A DNA stretch of 64,000 nucleotides from Candidatus Rhodoblastus alkanivorans (GCF_022760755.1 NZ_JAIVFP010000001.1:2150001-2214000), one strand, 5' to 3'. Shown: positions 1 to 8,810, numbered from the stretch's first letter. Translations and numbers: made by a program. The notes: a model not told the origin generated them from the letters alone.

Positions 1-2
1 TC

Positions 3-1031
3 GATAAAAACTTTGTAAATATAAGGCTTCGGGATGGGTTTGTGAAGGATGGGGTGTGGACGATATGGCCGCGGGTCATCGGGCCCGCCGATTTCAAGTT
101 CGATATCGTCTGTACCGGCGCTGAAATCAACGAGTTCAAGGTTTCTTCGGAGCGCAGCCCCTATTGGTCGGCGCTGGGATTACAGGAATGGACCGTCAAG
201 ATCGTATTGACGCCTGAAGCAAACGTTCGTTATGTCGTCCTGAAGCTGACGGACGATTCTGAGCTCGCCAATCGTTGCAAGGCTGTTTGCAGTGTGGCCG
301 TTCCCGCAAAAATTCCTAGTTACATAACTTCCATGACCGTTGAGAATGTGACCAGGGTATCGGGGCCGACCAGTACGATTGAACAATTTGCAGTGAGCGG
401 CTTCAATACGGCTTACCGGTTAAATGAAATCCTGAAAGCTCATTTCAGGAAAGAATTTCGTGATTTCAAAAATTGCCTGGATTGGGGCATCGGTGCGGGG
501 CGCGTCGCTCTTCCGATCAAACATTACTTTGCTCCCGACCTAAGGTTAGTGGGGACAGACATTGACGATTTCAACATCGAATTCGGACAAAAGAGCTACC
601 CGGAGCTTGAATTCGTTCGCTCGCGGCTCTTGCCTCCCTTGCCTTTCGCGGATCAATTGTTCGACACGGTTTATGGAATTTCCGTTTTCACCCACCTGAC
701 CGAAGGCGTCCAATTCGCTTGGCTTGAAGAATTGCGGCGGGTCGTCAAGACTGGCTCGCCAGTGATTATGACAGTACACAGCGAGATGGCGCTTTTTGAC
801 GTATCTCGTTCAAGGGGTGATGTTTTGTTGGAAGTGTCGAAGTTTGGATTCAGTGATAGTCTGATCGACACGAACCTGGGTTCGAAGCTGGAAGCGCAAA
901 CCTATTACCGTTCAACATTTCACGGGCGAAAATATATTTTAGAAAAGTGGAGTAAATATTTCGATATTTTGGCGTGCTATACATCGGCTAACGTCGGGGT
1001 GCAGGATTATATCGTGATGAGAGCAAAATAG
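3..1031 (+). CDS. SAM-dependent methyltransferase (class I), probably 5'-truncated by the window edge
   Basis: A class I Rossmann methyltransferase is seen: the SAM-binding glycine motif DWGIGAGRVALP lies near the middle, followed by an acidic VGTDID strand end and a later LPFADQLFDTVYGISVFTHL stretch typical of the post-II/III motifs. The N-terminal ~110 residues are a separate beta-rich region without a recognised family. The frame is open to the first bases of the window, so GTG 42 is only an internal candidate start and the true start may lie upstream. The substrate is unknown. The glycosyltransferase downstream suggests a role in surface glycan or lipid decoration, which is inference. 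Confidence 0.75.
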   Translation, partial: DKNFVNIRLRDGFVKDGVWTIWPRVIGPADFKFDIVCTGAEINEFKVSSERSPYWSALGLQEWTVKIVLTPEANVRYVVLKLTDDSELANRCKAVCSVAVPAKIPSYITSMTVENVTRVSGPTSTIEQFAVSGFNTAYRLNEILKAHFRKEFRDFKNCLDWGIGAGRVALPIKHYFAPDLRLVGTDIDDFNIEFGQKSYPELEFVRSRLLPPLPFADQLFDTVYGISVFTHLTEGVQFAWLEELRRVVKTGSPVIMTVHSEMALFDVSRSRGDVLLEVSKFGFSDSLIDTNLGSKLEAQTYYRSTFHGRKYILEKWSKYFDILACYTSANVGVQDYIVMRAK

Positions 1032-1054
1032 GTCGTCTAAGATGCGGAAGGAGC

Positions 1055-3049
1055 ATGTATTTCTGCAAGAGTTTGAGTTCATGCGCGTCAGGGATATTGA
1101 AAGCCGCACTGATGACCTCCCTTGAAGCTCATCCAGGACCGGAACGCCCGATGACCAATGAGGGAGTGCGGATCGATTCTGCGACACGTACGCCAGTGGG
1201 TTACTTTAGCATTGTTTCCTTTCACGGCACTTATGTCGTAGTGTCGCGGGCCGAGAGGTCCGCGCTCGTGGTCCCGGCCGAAATTTCGCCGACCGCCCAG
1301 TTCGTTCCCCTTTATGGTTGCATATTCGAAAGCCGTCCTGGCAAGATTGTTTTGATTGCCGAACAACCAGCACGCGAGTTCAGCATCGGGGCAGAACGAT
1401 TCGCGCAAGGGATGGCCTGGCTGACGCTGGAGACGCTCGAGGGCGGGCTTTTTCATCTGCGCCATCCGAGCACCGGGCGCTATTTGTGCGCTTTTCCTCG
1501 CAAAGGGAATGCGGCGGAGCCCGTCCAGATCAATCGTCTCGAAGCCCGCGAATGGGAAAGCTTTCGCCTGGAGGCGCTCGCGCCGGAGACGATTTCCGCC
1601 CCGACACGTGAAATTGTTGAATTGCTCGCGCGAAACGAGGGCGATCTGATCTCGGCGGACGCCATCAAGACGGCGTTCCGCGCGCCGGCCGGAAATCTCG
1701 GCGCAGTTGTCAAATCCTTTTCTGTCGCCGAAATCCAACCGGAACAGCTCGCTGCCCTCAGCGACTGGCTCGTCAAATCCGACGATTGGCGCCAGGGCCT
1801 GCCGAATCTATATCCGCGCGATCCCTGGGCTCATCACGCTTTGCCGCGACTCACGAACTGGCTGCGTGAGTCGCCGACCGAGCGCGGGAAATGGCCGAGG
1901 TTCGAGCGCGTTACGGCTGATTTCGACCCGGTCGCCACGCGCGACATGGCGATCAGCGCGGCTTCGCTGCCCTTCGTGCTCAACGCGGTCACGCGCCGGA
2001 ATGTGGAACCGTCGAAGGAAATCTGTCTGATCGCGACGGTTCGCAACGAGGGGCCCTATCTTCTGGAGTGGCTCGCCTGGCATCGCTGCCTCGGAATTGA
2101 AGACGTTTTTGTCTATAGCAATGACAATACGGACAATTCCGATTCCCTGCTCGCCGCATTGGCGCACGCAGGCCTGATCACGTGGCTTGAGAATAGCGAA
2201 CACGGCGCGACGCCGCCCCAGTTCAAAGCCTATGGACATGCTCTTTCCGTCTTGCCGCAAATCCTCAACTACCGATGGGCGGCGATTATCGACGCTGATG
2301 AATTCATTATGCTCGATTTCGACGCCTATAAGTCTCTTGGTGCCTATTTGGCTTGGCAGGAAGAGGTCGCTCCCGACGCCATCGCCTTGAACTGGAATTT
2401 TTTCGGGGCCAATGGACAACAGACGTGGGCCGATGAACTAACCGTCCGCCGATTCGTCTCGCGGCAAGCGGAAACGAATCGGCATATAAAGACGATTTTC
2501 AGGTCAAACAAATTTTTGAATTCCCATTGTCATTATCCCATTGCAATGGCCAATGAGAACATAAACTTCGTCAATGAATGCCGATCTCCGCATATTTACA
2601 GCGTGTCTCGGGATCCTTCTATTTGCGATTTTCCAAGCGCGACACATGCGTGGATCAACCATTATTATACGAGGTCCGCGGGAGAATTCATTTGGAAGAA
2701 GGCGCGCGGCTATGGCGATCGGATCGCAAATAGAGAGCATTTGTTCGCCGATTTCGGATTGAAGGAAGGTCGCTTGCAGATCAGCTTCTCGAACGCCCTC
2801 AATCTAATCCGCGAGACAGGCCAAGTTCCCGACGAACGGGCGCTTGAGCGCGCTGTTTTGGTCGACCAGGAAATGGTGCGCTTGTTATCCGATCCTGCGA
2901 TTCGGGCGGCTCATGATGCGGTGATCGAATATGCGGGCGCGGGAATAAAACTCGCCGTCGATGCATTCAGGGCTCTGCCCGCCGAAATCATGCCGGACGA
3001 CCTGAAACAGATTTGGCTTTCCGCCGCCGGCGCTGATGTGCGGGCCTGA
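1055..3049 (+). CDS. Glycosyltransferase family 2-like protein with N-terminal beta-trefoil-like region
   Basis: Residues about 320-560 carry the hallmarks of the Glyco_tranf_2_4 group: an opening EICLIATVRNEGPYLLEWL segment, then VFVYSNDNTDNSD, then the metal-binding acidic motif IDADEF. These enzymes transfer sugars from nucleotide-sugar donors, often in surface polysaccharide synthesis. Residues about 45-175 (GYFSIVSFHGTYVVVSR to WESFRLEALA) look like a fascin or actin-crosslinking-type beta-trefoil, which could bind carbohydrate; this is inference from repeated short strands. The start is uncertain: ATG 1055, 1112 and 1151 are in frame, and the AAGGAG before 1055 is only one base away. 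The gene follows the methyltransferase by 23 bp. Confidence 0.75.
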   Translation: MYFCKSLSSCASGILKAALMTSLEAHPGPERPMTNEGVRIDSATRTPVGYFSIVSFHGTYVVVSRAERSALVVPAEISPTAQFVPLYGCIFESRPGKIVLIAEQPAREFSIGAERFAQGMAWLTLETLEGGLFHLRHPSTGRYLCAFPRKGNAAEPVQINRLEAREWESFRLEALAPETISAPTREIVELLARNEGDLISADAIKTAFRAPAGNLGAVVKSFSVAEIQPEQLAALSDWLVKSDDWRQGLPNLYPRDPWAHHALPRLTNWLRESPTERGKWPRFERVTADFDPVATRDMAISAASLPFVLNAVTRRNVEPSKEICLIATVRNEGPYLLEWLAWHRCLGIEDVFVYSNDNTDNSDSLLAALAHAGLITWLENSEHGATPPQFKAYGHALSVLPQILNYRWAAIIDADEFIMLDFDAYKSLGAYLAWQEEVAPDAIALNWNFFGANGQQTWADELTVRRFVSRQAETNRHIKTIFRSNKFLNSHCHYPIAMANENINFVNECRSPHIYSVSRDPSICDFPSATHAWINHYYTRSAGEFIWKKARGYGDRIANREHLFADFGLKEGRLQISFSNALNLIRETGQVPDERALERAVLVDQEMVRLLSDPAIRAAHDAVIEYAGAGIKLAVDAFRALPAEIMPDDLKQIWLSAAGADVRA

Positions 3050-3071
3050 CGTAGTAATATCGGCGCATGTT

Positions 3072-4046
3072 TCAATGATGCTGATGCGCCGCATAATCCA
3101 GGATTAGGTGTGTGAAACTGGTTGGGTCGCTCTCCGGGAGAGCGCGGGTTGGGTGCGGGAACCAGGATTGAAAAATGACGATGTCGGGCTGGCTGCCGAC
3201 CGCTTGTGGAAATTCGGAACAATGCGCTTGGGCGCTTGCGAGCCAGGCGGCGTCTGCGCCGTCTTCCTGGCTGCCGTCGCAGATCACTCCGACGGGCATG
3301 TGATCGCGTCGCATTTGTGCGAACACCGAGCGAACGCGAGCTTGCCAAAGGCTGTGCCAGTTGACATCGAATTCGAAGGCGGCAAAAGGCTCCCCAAACG
3401 CCGATGCGAACGCAGCATGCCAGTCCGAAATCAGTTTAGCGGTATTCGGATCCTTGAAGTTTGAAACTGCCTCGACGTCGACGAATTTTACATTGGGGAA
3501 CACAGAGCGGATCGCCTTTGCGGTTTCGGCCGCTCGGCGCGCGAGGACATCAATTGGCTGGTTGCAGCCGGGCTTCGGACTGCTTTCGTAACCTCCTAAA
3601 AGGGGCGCGTCCGCCACAACATAATCGATTTGTCCGCCCAAGCTCTCGATATGCCGCGCAATTCTTAATTGGTCGGTATCGAAGCCTTCAAGGTGGGGGC
3701 AGGGCGCCGCAGAGGGCAACAACCCGATCCCGATGGCGAGGGCGATGTGGTGCTGTTTCAGGAATGCTATCGCTTGGCGGAAGTTGTCATCCGAAGCCTT
3801 TCGCGTGTAGTTCACACCGAACTGGAAAAGACGGACATTTGAGGCGGCGCGCCGCCAATCGGCGTTGGGGTCGAACAGCTTTTGATAATCGGAGACGCCC
3901 GCGGAATTGCCGCTCGCGGGGTCCGTATGCCCCGGGGCGGGCGCGAACCAGATTTCGGGACGGGACGCGGCCCAGGACGGCTCCAACAGAAGTGTCGTCA
4001 ATATAGCTGCAGCAGCGGCGAAAAGGCGGAGGCTCCCGCTTTGCAT
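3072..4046 (-). CDS. Exported protein of unknown function, TIM-barrel hydrolase-like
   Basis: About 324 residues starting MQSGSLRLFAAAA, with a clear Sec signal peptide ending near EPSWAAS. The GAGAGGAT upstream suits ATG 4046 better than ATG 4052, and a longer in-frame start exists at 4103. The mature part has alternating hydrophobic strands and helices (IALAIGIGLLP, IDYVVADAPLL, VKFVDVEAVS, MPVGVICDGS, DIVIFQSWFP), suggestive of an eight-fold barrel like those of glycoside hydrolases. I do not recognise a family. It faces the glycosyltransferase convergently and lies just left of the composite insertion sequence, so a glycan-related role is possible but unproven. Confidence 0.6.
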   Translation of the reverse strand: MQSGSLRLFAAAAAILTTLLLEPSWAASRPEIWFAPAPGHTDPASGNSAGVSDYQKLFDPNADWRRAASNVRLFQFGVNYTRKASDDNFRQAIAFLKQHHIALAIGIGLLPSAAPCPHLEGFDTDQLRIARHIESLGGQIDYVVADAPLLGGYESSPKPGCNQPIDVLARRAAETAKAIRSVFPNVKFVDVEAVSNFKDPNTAKLISDWHAAFASAFGEPFAAFEFDVNWHSLWQARVRSVFAQMRRDHMPVGVICDGSQEDGADAAWLASAQAHCSEFPQAVGSQPDIVIFQSWFPHPTRALPESDPTSFTHLILDYAAHQHH

Positions 4047-4154
4047 GAGCATATCCTCTCTGAGAGGGTTAGGATTCCCGCAAAGAGAGCGGCTTTTTAT
4101 CACGTTGCTAGAGTCTAACTGTGCAGGATTAATGTGGCAATATCATCAACGGGT

Positions 4155-4196
4155 TGAAATAGCCCCGTAAGTCGCCGGACAGGCACTCCCACTTCG
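4155..4196 (+). repeat. Left terminal inverted repeat of the IS3-family element
   Basis: Pairs with 6390-6430 over about 41 positions at roughly three-quarters identity, with one length difference. Shared blocks are TAGCCCC, TAAGT, CGGACAG and CACTC. It is now separated from orfA by the nested IS5-family element. Confidence 0.75.
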
Positions 4197-4200
4197 CTAA

Positions 4201-5133
4201 GAGCCTGACCTGAAATTGGTTGACCGGCCTCGCGGCCCTTGATTCCCTTGGTTTGCAACAACTTTGGGAGATTCGCGATGCCGTGGAGCGAGGCCGATCG
4301 CGCGAAGTATGAAGTCATTCGGGCGCGCTATTCAAGCGATATGTCGGAGGCCGAACTGGCGCTGATTTCGCCGCTGTTGCCGCCGCCCAAACGGCGCGGA
4401 CGCAAGCCGACAGATGCCCAGATCATTCTCAACGCCTTGTTTTATTTGATCCGCTGCGGCTGCCCATGGCGATATCTGCCGAAGGATTTTCCGCCGTTCA
4501 CGACCGTGCAAAACCGCTTCTACGCGTGGCGCGACAGCGGCGTGTGGGCGCAAATCATCAGCGTTCTCGTGATGGACGCCCGCGAAGCGGAAAGCCGTGA
4601 GGCCGCGCCGACGGCTGTCGTCGTCGACAGCCAATCTGTCAAGACGACGGAAGCCGGCGGCCCCCGTGGTTTCGATGCGGGCAAGAAGGTCAAGGGGCGC
4701 AAGCGCCATCTCGCCGTCGACACGATCGGTCTGCCCATCGAATGCCAGATCACGACCGCCGACGTGCAGGACCGCGACGCTCTCGCGCCGTTGCTGAAGG
4801 CCGTGCATCGCAAGAGCCCGTGGGTGAAAATGTCCTTCGTCGACGGGGGTTATCAGGGTGATGAAGCCAAGCGCGCAGCCTTCGAGGCGAGCCGCATTTC
4901 CATCACCGTCGTCAAGCGAACCGATAAAGAGGTGAAAGGATTTACGGTGCTGCCGAAACGCTGGGTCGTCGAAAGGACGCTCGGTTGGATCAATCGCGCG
5001 CGCCGTCTGTCAAAAGACTTCGAGGCGACCATCGAATCCGCCCTCGCGTGGCTGCAATTGGCCCTGGCTTTCCTTCTCATGCGAAGGCTGGCGAGGGCAA
5101 AAGCCAGTCAGAATTGAAATTCGAGTCGGGTTC
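4201..5133 (+). mobile_element. IS5-family insertion sequence nested in the IS3-family element
   Basis: 933 bp bounded by imperfect inverted repeats: GAGCCTGACCTGAAATT at the left, and GAACCCGACTCGAATTT on the minus strand from 5133 (about 13 of 18 positions match over the first 18). It is flanked by TAA at 4198-4200 and 5134-5136, a 3-bp target duplication as known for IS427/IS1031-type IS5 members. It contains one intact transposase gene. It sits between the left terminal repeat of the host IS and orfA, 14 bp plus the TAA upstream of the orfA start, so it splits the host leader without breaking a reading frame. Confidence 0.85.
4278..5117 (+). CDS. IS5-family transposase
   Basis: About 279 residues from ATG 4278, which is preceded by GGGAG at good spacing; an in-frame GTG/ATG further up is less likely. 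The N-terminal part has the conserved LIRCGCPWRYLPKDFPP block with YAWRDSGVW of IS427-like transposases. The DDE triad is visible: D in VVVDSQSVKTTE, D in FVDGGYQGD, and E in RWVVERTLGWINRARRL, the last being the Y/R-containing C1 signature. Full length with no stops, so probably active or recently active. It cuts and pastes its own element by recognising the terminal repeats at 4201 and 5133. Confidence 0.9.
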   Translation: MPWSEADRAKYEVIRARYSSDMSEAELALISPLLPPPKRRGRKPTDAQIILNALFYLIRCGCPWRYLPKDFPPFTTVQNRFYAWRDSGVWAQIISVLVMDAREAESREAAPTAVVVDSQSVKTTEAGGPRGFDAGKKVKGRKRHLAVDTIGLPIECQITTADVQDRDALAPLLKAVHRKSPWVKMSFVDGGYQGDEAKRAAFEASRISITVVKRTDKEVKGFTVLPKRWVVERTLGWINRARRLSKDFEATIESALAWLQLALAFLLMRRLARAKASQN

Positions 5134-5150
5134 TAAGAGGTAGGAGTAAT

Positions 5151-5564
5151 GTGGTGTTTATGACTGGTGACAATCCGAAGAGTGAGGTCCTGCCGGGCCG
5201 AGAACGACGGCGTCGGCGCACGTCGGCGGAGAAATTGGCGATCATTGCCGAGACGATGGAGCCGGGCATGACGGTTAGCCTTGTCGCGCGCCGTCACGGC
5301 ATCGCCCCCAATCAGCTGTTCACCTGGCGGCGGCTGGCGAACCAAGGCGCCCTGACCGCGACGCAGGCCGAGGAGGACGTCGTTCCGGCGTCCGCCTACA
5401 GGGCTTTGGTCGACCAGGTGCGCGAACTGCAGCGCCTGCTCGGCAAGAAGTCGATGGAGGCCGAAATCCTCAAAGAGGCGCTTGAAGTCGCCGTAGGCTC
5501 AAAAAAACGGATGTTGCGGTCGTTGTCGCTGCCGACGCTCAATCCACGGGACGGTTCGCGATGA
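5151..5564 (+). CDS. IS3-family (IS2 group) transposase OrfA
   Basis: 137-residue helix-turn-helix protein matching the InsC/IS2 OrfA plan: a basic [10 protein letters not shown] start, the [25 protein letters not shown] segment (given here only as its family landmark), then a C-terminal leucine-rich stretch around [18 protein letters not shown]. Start candidates are GTG 5151, GTG 5154 and ATG 5160; the AGGAG at 5142-5146 favours the first two. OrfA binds the element ends and, in this family, represses transposition when made alone. It overlaps orfB by 4 bp (ATGA) and carries an A7 slippery run near its 3' end. Confidence 0.9.
   Translation: MVFMTGDNPKSEVLPGRERRRRRTSAEKLAIIAETMEPGMTVSLVARRHGIAPNQLFTWRRLANQGALTATQAEEDVVPASAYRALVDQVRELQRLLGKKSMEAEILKEALEVAVGSKKRMLRSLSLPTLNPRDGSR
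5501..5507 (+). other. Probable programmed -1 frameshift site (A7) joining OrfA to OrfB
   Basis: In the orfA frame the run reads tcA AAA AAA cgg, a canonical A-AAA-AAA heptamer. A slip of one base back moves ribosomes into the orfB frame, which is open from here to the orfB ATG at 5561 with no stop. IS2-group elements are known to make their active OrfAB transposase by such -1 slippage. Confidence 0.75.
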
Positions 5565-6418
5565 AGGCCGTCTGCGAAACCCTCGGCGTCGCCCGCTCGA
5601 ATGTCGCCGCGCGCATTGCCGGCGGCGCGGCCAAACGCATGGGCCGACCGCCCCTGCCGGAAGACGATCTGCTCTGCGAGATCAAGGGGATCATCGCCGA
5701 ACAGCCGTCCTGGGGCTACGCCCGCGTGTGGGCCGACCTGCGCCGCAAAAGACGCGCCGAGGGCGCGGCGCCGGTCAACCGCAAGCGGGTTTATCGGGTG
5801 ATGAGGGCGCACGGCCTGTTGCTTCAACGTCATGCCGGCGGCGGCGAAAACCGCCGGCATGACGGCAAGATCGCCGTTCTGCGCTCCAACCTGCGTTGGT
5901 GTTCCGACGGCTTCGAGATCGCTTGCGACAATGCCGAAAAAGTCCGCGTCGCCTTCGCGCTTGATTGCTGCGACCGGGAAGCCCTCGGCCATGTCGCCAC
6001 GACGGCGGGCGTCAAGGGCGAGGACATCCGCGACCTGATGGTCAGCGCCGTCGAATATCGCTTTGGCCCGGTCAATCGCCTGCCCAGCCCGATCGAATGG
6101 CTGACCGACAACGGGTCTTGCTACATCGCTGGCGACACGAAACATTTTGCCCGCGAAATCGGCCTTGAGCCGCTGACCACGCCGGTCGAAAGCCCCCAAT
6201 CGAATGGAATGGCCGAAGCCTTCGTCCGCACGATCAAACGCGATTACGCGCGCGTGTCGCCACTGCCGGACGCCGAAACCGTGATCCGCTTGCTGCCGTC
6301 GTGGTTCGAGCATTACAACACACGCCATCCGCATCGCGCGCTTGGCTATCGTTCACCCCGCGAGTTCATCGCGGATCGCTTGGCCGCCGAAGCCGGAGAG
6401 TGTCTGTCCGAAACTTAA
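5561..6418 (+). CDS. IS3-family (IS2 group) transposase OrfB, DDE integrase core
   Basis: 285 residues. The HTH_21-like region ([33 protein letters not shown]) is followed by the rve integrase core with D in [12 protein letters not shown] in [12 protein letters not shown], and E in [15 protein letters not shown]. It ends with the [18 protein letters not shown] motif. The reading frame is intact. Functional transposase is expected as an OrfA-OrfB fusion made by the upstream frameshift. Transcription from the native promoter near the left end is probably disrupted by the nested IS5-family element, although read-through from that element's transposase, on the same strand, is possible. Confidence 0.92.
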   Translation: MKAVCETLGVARSNVAARIAGGAAKRMGRPPLPEDDLLCEIKGIIAEQPSWGYARVWADLRRKRRAEGAAPVNRKRVYRVMRAHGLLLQRHAGGGENRRHDGKIAVLRSNLRWCSDGFEIACDNAEKVRVAFALDCCDREALGHVATTAGVKGEDIRDLMVSAVEYRFGPVNRLPSPIEWLTDNGSCYIAGDTKHFAREIGLEPLTTPVESPQSNGMAEAFVRTIKRDYARVSPLPDAETVIRLLPSWFEHYNTRHPHRALGYRSPREFIADRLAAEAGECLSET

Positions 6419-6430
6419 GGGGCTACAACA
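6390..6430 (-). repeat. Right terminal inverted repeat of the IS3-family element
   Basis: Inverted partner of 4155-4196. It begins within the last codons of orfB and ends at CA 6430, directly before a CGGG flank that matches the left flank. Confidence 0.75.
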
Positions 6431-6596
6431 CGGGCCGTCGATCCAGTCACTCGCTTGCGGCGGACCTCTGACTAACGTAGCCTCTGCGACGCGATATTTT
6501 CGTTGGGGGATCCGATGGAAGTGAGGCAATTCTGGTCGGCGGTTGGTGAAGATTTGGGAGTTTTTTCTTCTGCCGCTTCGCAGTAAGGTTTCAAAA

Positions 6597-7616
6597 ATGT
6601 TAGATAGGATGCCAAGGATAGTTCTGCATATCGGCTGCGAGAAAACCGGAACGACAAGCATTCAGCAATTCCTCTCGCGTGAACGCGACTTTCTAATGTC
6701 GAAAGGCATTTTATTTCCTCGTGTCCCGGCAGGAAATGCCAGTGAACCGAATCACAAATTACTAACTCTCTGCGTGCGTAGATCGAACGTTGAAGACTTG
6801 CGTGCAACAGTGCCTGACGTTGATACAAAGATAGAACATTTTCTGTCTGATTTTGCTGCTGAAATAGCAGAAAGCGCCTATCATACCATCATATTGTCTA
6901 ACGAGCACTGTTCTTCTCGGCTTCCTGAGCTCGATCAGATTGGCGCATTGAAGCGCCTATTACTAAATTTTTCTGAGAATATTGACGTTATTGTCTATAT
7001 AAGGAGGCAAGACAAATTATTATGGAGTATGTATTCAACTTCTCTGAAGTCTGGAAACGTCAGAGAGTTTGTTTATCCAAATGATATAAATTCACCTCTT
7101 CTTAATTTCAAGACGCTTCTTGATCGTTGGAGCGAAGTATTCTGTGTTAAAAACATTCATGTCAGAAGCTACGACGATGTTATTCTTAACGGTGGTGATG
7201 TTGTTCATGATTTCTTGGCGACCGCTGGGCTTGCGGATTTATTTGGTCCGTTGCTGCTTGGAGAGTCTGTAACGAATCGCTCTCTCGATGGAAAGACGCT
7301 GGAGTTCCTGCGCTTATTTAATAAATATGTCCCTTATCTGGTGGATGGAAGGCTTAATGAACAACGTGGGAATATTATGAAATGTTTGGAATCGATTTCG
7401 GGTAAGGATGATGGGCCGCAAGACGAGCAAGCAGGGCGCGAATTCCTTGAAAGATTCCGCGATTCGAACGCTTACGTCGCGAGGAAATATCTCGGTCGCC
7501 AGAACGGACAAGCTTTCCCTGAAGATTGGGGTTCTGCGGCTAGCTCAGATCGGGAACTGTCGGTGGAGGATGCGGTGCGTATTGCGGCCCATCTTTGGAT
7601 TGATAATCGGAAGTGA
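6597..7616 (+). CDS. Sulfotransferase-like P-loop protein
   Basis: About 339 residues from ATG 6597; TAAGG lies at suitable distance, and the GTG at 6543 is less likely. The N-terminal VLHIGCEKTGTTSIQQFL matches the 5'-phosphosulfate loop (xKxGTTxxQ) of PAPS-dependent sulfotransferases. A later VIVYIRRQDKLLWSMYST fits the 3'-phosphate-binding RxxxxxxxS segment. These enzymes sulfate glycans or small molecules. The gene is clearly more AT-rich than its neighbours, uses rare codons freely, and sits immediately behind a composite IS, all pointing to horizontal acquisition. The acceptor is unknown; surface polysaccharide is a reasonable guess given the glycosyltransferase at 1-3 kb. Confidence 0.75.
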   Translation: MLDRMPRIVLHIGCEKTGTTSIQQFLSRERDFLMSKGILFPRVPAGNASEPNHKLLTLCVRRSNVEDLRATVPDVDTKIEHFLSDFAAEIAESAYHTIILSNEHCSSRLPELDQIGALKRLLLNFSENIDVIVYIRRQDKLLWSMYSTSLKSGNVREFVYPNDINSPLLNFKTLLDRWSEVFCVKNIHVRSYDDVILNGGDVVHDFLATAGLADLFGPLLLGESVTNRSLDGKTLEFLRLFNKYVPYLVDGRLNEQRGNIMKCLESISGKDDGPQDEQAGREFLERFRDSNAYVARKYLGRQNGQAFPEDWGSAASSDRELSVEDAVRIAAHLWIDNRK

Positions 7617-7712
7617 GCGATCCCTAAGACAGTGATGGATATGCGGCAAATCGCTTAAACCGCGTCTGATAGGCTGCGTCCTGTCGGCAATCAGATACGC
7701 ATGCTAGGTCGA

Positions 7713-8810
7713 TCATCGCTCAAACAAGCGATTGGCCGCGTGTTCCGCAAGCGCCAGCGAGGACGTCAAACCGGGGGATTCGATGCCGAAGAAGTTCACC
7801 AGATTCGCCATGCCGTGCAACTCCGGGCCGTCGATGCGGAAGTCGGCGTTGTCGGCGCCGGGGCCGGTGATCTTGGGGCGGATGCCGCAATAGGCGCTGG
7901 CGATTTCGCGTTTTTCGATTCCCGGCCAGTAGCGCATCACCGCCTCGCGAAATTCCTCTTCCTGGCCGGACATCGGCGTGTAGTCCAGTTCGTCCACCCA
8001 CTGGACATCGGGGCCAAGGCGCATCCGTCCGCCGAGATCGAGGGTCACATGCACGCCGAGGCCGCCCTCGACTGGCATGGGATAGATGAGGTGTGAGAAG
8101 GGCGTGCGGCCGGATACCGTGAAATAATTGCCCTTGGCCATGAAGCGCGGCGGAATCAGGTCCGCGGGATAGGTCTCGATCCGCCGCGCGATCTCATGGG
8201 CGCCGTGGCCGGCGCAATTGACGACGGCAGCGCAAGAGACCGTGTCGCCGCCCGCCGTTCGGACCTGATAGCCGTCCCCCTGCGGCGCGATCCCGGTCAC
8301 ACGGGTCTGAAAGACGAATTGCGCGCCCTTCGCTTCAGCGTCGCCTTGCAGCGCCAGCATCAGGGCGTGGCTGTCGACGATTCCGGTCGAAGGTGACAGC
8401 AAAGCGGCGACGCATTCGACCTCGGGTTCGAGGCGGCGGGCCTCCTCCCGGCTGAGCGGGACGAGATCGTCCACGCCATTGGCGATTCCGCGCCGATGCA
8501 GGGCTTCGAGCTTGGGAATCTGTCTTTCGTCGGTCGCGACGATGAGCTTGCCGAGGCGCTGCGCCGGAACGCCGCGCTCGGCGCAAAAAGCGTAAAGCAT
8601 CTTGCGACCCTCGACGCATAGGCGCGCCTTGAGGCTGTTCTCGGGATAATAGAGGCCGGCGTGGATGACTTCGGAATTGCGCGACGAGGTATGGACGCCG
8701 ATGGTCTTTTCCGCTTCGAGGACGAGAGCCTCGCGTCCCGCATCCGCGAATTGGCGGGCGACCGCGAGCCCGACCACGCCGGCGCCTATGACGACCGCAT
8801 CGAAATCCAT
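7713..8810 (-). CDS. FAD-dependent oxidoreductase, L-2-hydroxyglutarate oxidase (LhgO)-like
   Basis: 365 residues from ATG 8810 with GAGGAG upstream. The N-terminus carries the FAD dinucleotide fold VVIGAGVVGLAVARQF and an acidic VLEAE strand end, followed by the DAO-family TSSRNSEVIHAGLYYP segment seen in LhgO/L2HGDH proteins. The C-terminal CGIRPKITGPG and NFFGIESPGLTSSLA stretches are also typical. The family oxidises L-2-hydroxyglutarate to 2-oxoglutarate and passes electrons to the membrane quinone pool. Substrate assignment is by family resemblance. It is probably co-oriented with the channel-like gene upstream, 56 bp away. A longer in-frame extension to 9245 overlaps that gene and is not used. 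Confidence 0.8.
   Translation of the reverse strand: MDFDAVVIGAGVVGLAVARQFADAGREALVLEAEKTIGVHTSSRNSEVIHAGLYYPENSLKARLCVEGRKMLYAFCAERGVPAQRLGKLIVATDERQIPKLEALHRRGIANGVDDLVPLSREEARRLEPEVECVAALLSPSTGIVDSHALMLALQGDAEAKGAQFVFQTRVTGIAPQGDGYQVRTAGGDTVSCAAVVNCAGHGAHEIARRIETYPADLIPPRFMAKGNYFTVSGRTPFSHLIYPMPVEGGLGVHVTLDLGGRMRLGPDVQWVDELDYTPMSGQEEEFREAVMRYWPGIEKREIASAYCGIRPKITGPGADNADFRIDGPELHGMANLVNFFGIESPGLTSSLALAEHAANRLFER

Larger units (their letters stand above)
4155..6430 (+). mobile_element. IS3-family (IS2-group) insertion sequence, interrupted by an IS5-family element
   Basis: Left end TGAAATAGCCCCGTAAG (from 4155) is an imperfect inverted copy of the right end, which reads TGTTGTAGCCCCTTAAG on the minus strand from 6430. 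Similarity continues inward (CGGACAGGCACTC against CGGACAGACACTC). Both ends are TG...CA, as expected for IS3. Flanks begin CGGG on both sides (4150-4153 and 6431-6434), a likely target duplication with one base of ambiguity. Removing the nested 933-bp element and its duplicated TAA leaves about 1340 bp, the usual size for the IS2 group. It carries orfA and orfB. The left end is separated from orfA only because of the later insertion. Confidence 0.8.
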
